Shown here one piece after another: positions 12,415 to 14,117 of a DNA stretch of 14,117 nucleotides. The translations under genes and the position numbers were made by a program. The notes under the pieces are model-generated. The model was not told the origin of the DNA, searched no databases, and saw nothing but the letters and a program-made list of their open reading frames with translations. Origin of the DNA: an uncultured Clostridia bacterium. Its GTDB lineage: Bacteria; Bacillota; Clostridia; Christensenellales; CAG-917. The DNA lies in NCBI GenBank assembly GCA_947174215.1, contig CAMWIB010000013.1:1-14117 (forward strand). Direction: 5' to 3'. The first letter of the stretch is position 1, and the number at the start of each line of letters is the position of its first letter.

Positions 12415-12801
12415 TTATGCCATTGAGTCAAGCACGACTGTGACGTGGCTCGTTCTCTTGTTGATGCGATACGCTCTGCCCTTAGACACAGCCTGTATGC
12501 GTTTGAGGGTCGGACCCTCGTTTGCATAGCACTCTGCGATATACAGGTCGTTTCTCGCAAGGTTCTGGTTGTTCTCTGCATTTGCCGCCGCACTGTTGAC
12601 AACTTTGAGAAGCACTTCGCTTGCCGCCTTAGGCGTATTTTCAAGGATAGCGATTGCTTCCGTCACGGGCTTGCCCTTGATTATGTCAAGTACGATTCTC
12701 ACTTTGTAGGGAGAAATTCTGACATATTTAGCAGTTGCGCAAGGTCTTGTGTCCGCCTTTGCCTGACGTTCCAAGGCTTTTTGTTTACTTCTTGTAGCCA
12801 T
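12415..12801 (-). CDS. rplV: 50S ribosomal protein L22, with N-terminal extension
   Basis: L22 lines the peptide exit tunnel with an extended beta hairpin and contacts all 23S rRNA domains; macrolide-resistance changes occur in that hairpin. I place the start at the ATG at 12799-12801 because GAGGAGGAGA lies directly upstream and it falls 13 bases after rpsS. An open frame to 12879 would overlap rpsS and lacks such a site. The result is 128 residues. The core begins at about residue 21 (CATAKYVRISPYKVR), so roughly 18-20 basic residues precede the usual N-terminus. The conserved C-terminal part RAYRINKRTSHVTVVL is intact. From memory, similar basic N-terminal extensions occur in clostridial L22, so this is probably a lineage trait. 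Confidence 0.97.
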   Translation of the reverse strand: MATRSKQKALERQAKADTRPCATAKYVRISPYKVRIVLDIIKGKPVTEAIAILENTPKAASEVLLKVVNSAAANAENNQNLARNDLYIAECYANEGPTLKRIQAVSKGRAYRINKRTSHVTVVLDSMA

Positions 12802-12814
12802 ATCTCTCCTCCTC

Positions 12815-13093
12815 TTAGCGCTTGCCGGTGGTCTTGTCGCCTGCGTGACCCTTGAAGGTACGCGTAGGTGCGAACTCACCCAGCTTGCAGCCTACCATGT
12901 CCTCGGTGATGTACACCGGAACGTGTTGCTTGCCATTATGCACCGCAATCGTGTGTCCTACCATCTCGGGGAAGATTGTTGAACTTCTCGACCACGTTTT
13001 GATGGATTGACGTTGACCCGATGCATTCATAGCATTGATTCTGTTCATAAGGCGCTCCTCAACATAGGGGCCTTTCTTAACGCTTCTACTCAT
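12815..13093 (-). CDS. rpsS: 30S ribosomal protein S19
   Basis: At 92 residues it has the standard S19 length. S19 sits in the head of the small subunit with S13 and contacts tRNA and the intersubunit bridge. The protein starts MSRSVKKGPYVEERL and has the family core KTWSRSSTIFPEMVGHTI, then HVPVYITEDMVGCKLGEFAPTRTF (from about residue 57), all diagnostic. ATG start with GGAGGAGAG upstream; 13 bases separate it from rplB and 13 from rplV. A longer upstream reading of the next frame overlaps this gene but is not real (see rplV). Confidence 0.99.
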   Translation of the reverse strand: MSRSVKKGPYVEERLMNRINAMNASGQRQSIKTWSRSSTIFPEMVGHTIAVHNGKQHVPVYITEDMVGCKLGEFAPTRTFKGHAGDKTTGKR

Positions 13094-13106
13094 TTCTCTC
13101 CTCCGA

Positions 13107-13934
13107 TTAATTCACGCGCTTGATGATGAACTTGCTTGACGCTTTCTTCTTCTTTCTCGTCTTATAACCCAAAGCAGGCTTACCCCAAGGAGTGACAGGT
13201 GAAGGCATACCGACTGGCGACTTGCCTTCGCCACCGCCGTGCGGGTGGTCGTTCGGGTTCATGACGACACCACGGACGGTAGGACGTACGCCCATATGAC
13301 GCGTCTTACCTGCCTTACCGACGCGAACTATTTCGTGGTCGATGTTGCCGACCTGACCGACAGTCGCTCTGCATCCGATAAGGATATATCTCATCTCGCC
13401 GCTGGGAAGACGTACGATTGCGTACTTGCCTTCCTTTGCCATAAGCTGTGCCGCGTTGCCCGCCGCTCTTGCGATGATGCCGCCGTTGCCCGGTTGCATC
13501 TCGATGTTGTGAATCATAGTACCAACAGGGATAGCAGAGAGGGGAAGTGCGTTGCCGACCTTGATATCCGCTTCCGCACCGCTTTCAAGCACGTCGCCGA
13601 CGTTCAAGCCAAGAGGCGCAAGAATGTATCTCTTCTCGCCATCCGCATAGTGCAGAAGTGCGATGTTTGCGGAACGGTTCGGGTCGTACTCGATGGTTGC
13701 AACCTTTGCAGGTATGCCGTCCTTGTTACGCTTATAGTCGATGATACGGTATTTGTTTCTGTTGCCGCCGCCGATGTGACGAACGGTGATTCTGCCCATA
13801 GAGTTTCTGCCGCCGGTCTTGTTGAGCGACACGAGGAGTGAACGCTCGGGAGTGGTGCAGGTAATCTCTTCATAAGCGGATACCGTCATAAAACGGCGCG
13901 CAGGAGAAGTTGGTTTATATTTCTTAATAGCCAT
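13107..13934 (-). CDS. rplB: 50S ribosomal protein L2
   Basis: The 275-residue product matches the family's usual length (about 273-277). L2 is a primary 23S rRNA-binding protein near the peptidyl transferase centre and the bridge to 16S rRNA. The N-terminal OB-fold half contains KTGGRNSMGRITVRHIGGG (residues 39-57). The C-terminal SH3-like half has the signature NPNDHPHGGGEGKSPVG (226-242), with the conserved histidine at 230, followed by a basic tail (KTRKKKKASSKF). The start is ATG, 18 bases after rplW, and an AAGGAGAG-type ribosome binding site lies just upstream. rpsS follows after 13 bases, so it is cotranscribed in the S10 section. Nothing looks broken or foreign. Confidence 0.99.
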   Translation of the reverse strand: MAIKKYKPTSPARRFMTVSAYEEITCTTPERSLLVSLNKTGGRNSMGRITVRHIGGGNRNKYRIIDYKRNKDGIPAKVATIEYDPNRSANIALLHYADGEKRYILAPLGLNVGDVLESGAEADIKVGNALPLSAIPVGTMIHNIEMQPGNGGIIARAAGNAAQLMAKEGKYAIVRLPSGEMRYILIGCRATVGQVGNIDHEIVRVGKAGKTRHMGVRPTVRGVVMNPNDHPHGGGEGKSPVGMPSPVTPWGKPALGYKTRKKKKASSKFIIKRVN

Positions 13935-13952
13935 AATTTACTCTCCTTATCC

Positions 13953-14117
13953 TTATGCGAGGCTCTCGAAGAACTCGATTGCTTTGCTGTCGGCGCTCAG
14001 AATGACGATAGCCTTTTTGTAGGCGGGGCGTCTGCCCTCGTTTCTGCCCATTCTCTTGAGCTTGCCGTCGTAGTTTGCTGTGTTGACCTTTGCAACTTGT
14101 ACGCCGAAGATTTGTTC
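13953..14117 (-). CDS. rplW: 50S ribosomal protein L23 (C-terminal part, cut by window edge)
   Basis: Only the last 54 codons and the TAA stop are present; the gene continues beyond base 14117. I read the protein directly from the reverse strand. It contains VNTANYDGKLKRMGR followed by GRRPAYKKAIVIL and ends EFFESLA, which is the conserved C-terminal half of L23 (the loop and the last strand-helix). L23 binds 23S rRNA domain III at the peptide exit and is the docking site for trigger factor and SRP. It lies immediately before rplB with 18 bases between them, the universal S10-operon order L23-L2. Truncation is purely a window-edge effect; no stop or frameshift is seen. Confidence 0.95.
   Translation of the reverse strand, partial: EQIFGVQVAKVNTANYDGKLKRMGRNEGRRPAYKKAIVILSADSKAIEFFESLA

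Noticed and set aside
12802..12879. Extended L22 start overlapping rpsS.
   Set aside because: The upstream residues are the shadow of rpsS, and a strong ribosome binding site sits at the internal ATG instead.

Overview
The window is one long, uninterrupted minus-strand gene cluster: the fused S10-spc-alpha ribosomal protein superoperon of a bacterium. All genes read from high to low coordinates. The order is rplW (cut by the window edge), rplB, rpsS, rplV, rpsC, rplP, rpmC, rpsQ, rplN, rplX, rplE, rpsN (type Z), rpsH, rplF, rplR, rpsE, rpmD, rplO, secY, adk, map, a small KOW-domain gene, infA, rpmJ, rpsM, rpsK, rpsD, rpoA, rplQ. The insertion of adk-map-KOW-infA between secY and rpmJ is typical of Firmicutes. 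rpsD inside the alpha section, the zinc-type S14, L36, S4 and L24, and the long (172-residue) L17 point to a member of class Clostridia. Base composition is moderate rather than very AT-rich. I cannot name a genus.

From 14117 to 5312 the genes are packed with spacings of 9-26 bases or overlaps (TAATG at rpsC/rplP and rplO/secY, ATGA at rplP/rpmC), nearly all with a GGAGG-like ribosome binding site. From 5311 to 3187 the cluster is looser. An 88-base gap precedes adk, with a promoter-like sequence placed so that the transcript would be nearly leaderless. adk and map overlap by ATGA. The KOW gene, infA and rpmJ follow. A 200-base gap (3186-2987) then separates rpmJ from rpsM. It can fold into three successive hairpins and is the best candidate for an undescribed regulatory RNA, namely an alpha-operon leader. 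From 2986 to 62 the alpha section (S13, S11, S4, RNA polymerase alpha, L17) is tight again. The last 61 bases hold a small hairpin but no recognisable terminator.

Together the genes supply ribosomal proteins of both subunits, initiation factor IF1, the SecY translocon channel, adenylate kinase, methionine aminopeptidase and the RNA polymerase alpha subunit. This is ordinary core genome: there are no mobile elements, CRISPR, tRNA or rRNA, and no foreign island. The points worth a second look are the two intergenic regions, a shortened CxC zinc lid in adenylate kinase, lineage-type extensions in L5, L17, L22 and L24, and changed positions in conserved motifs of L6 and S11.
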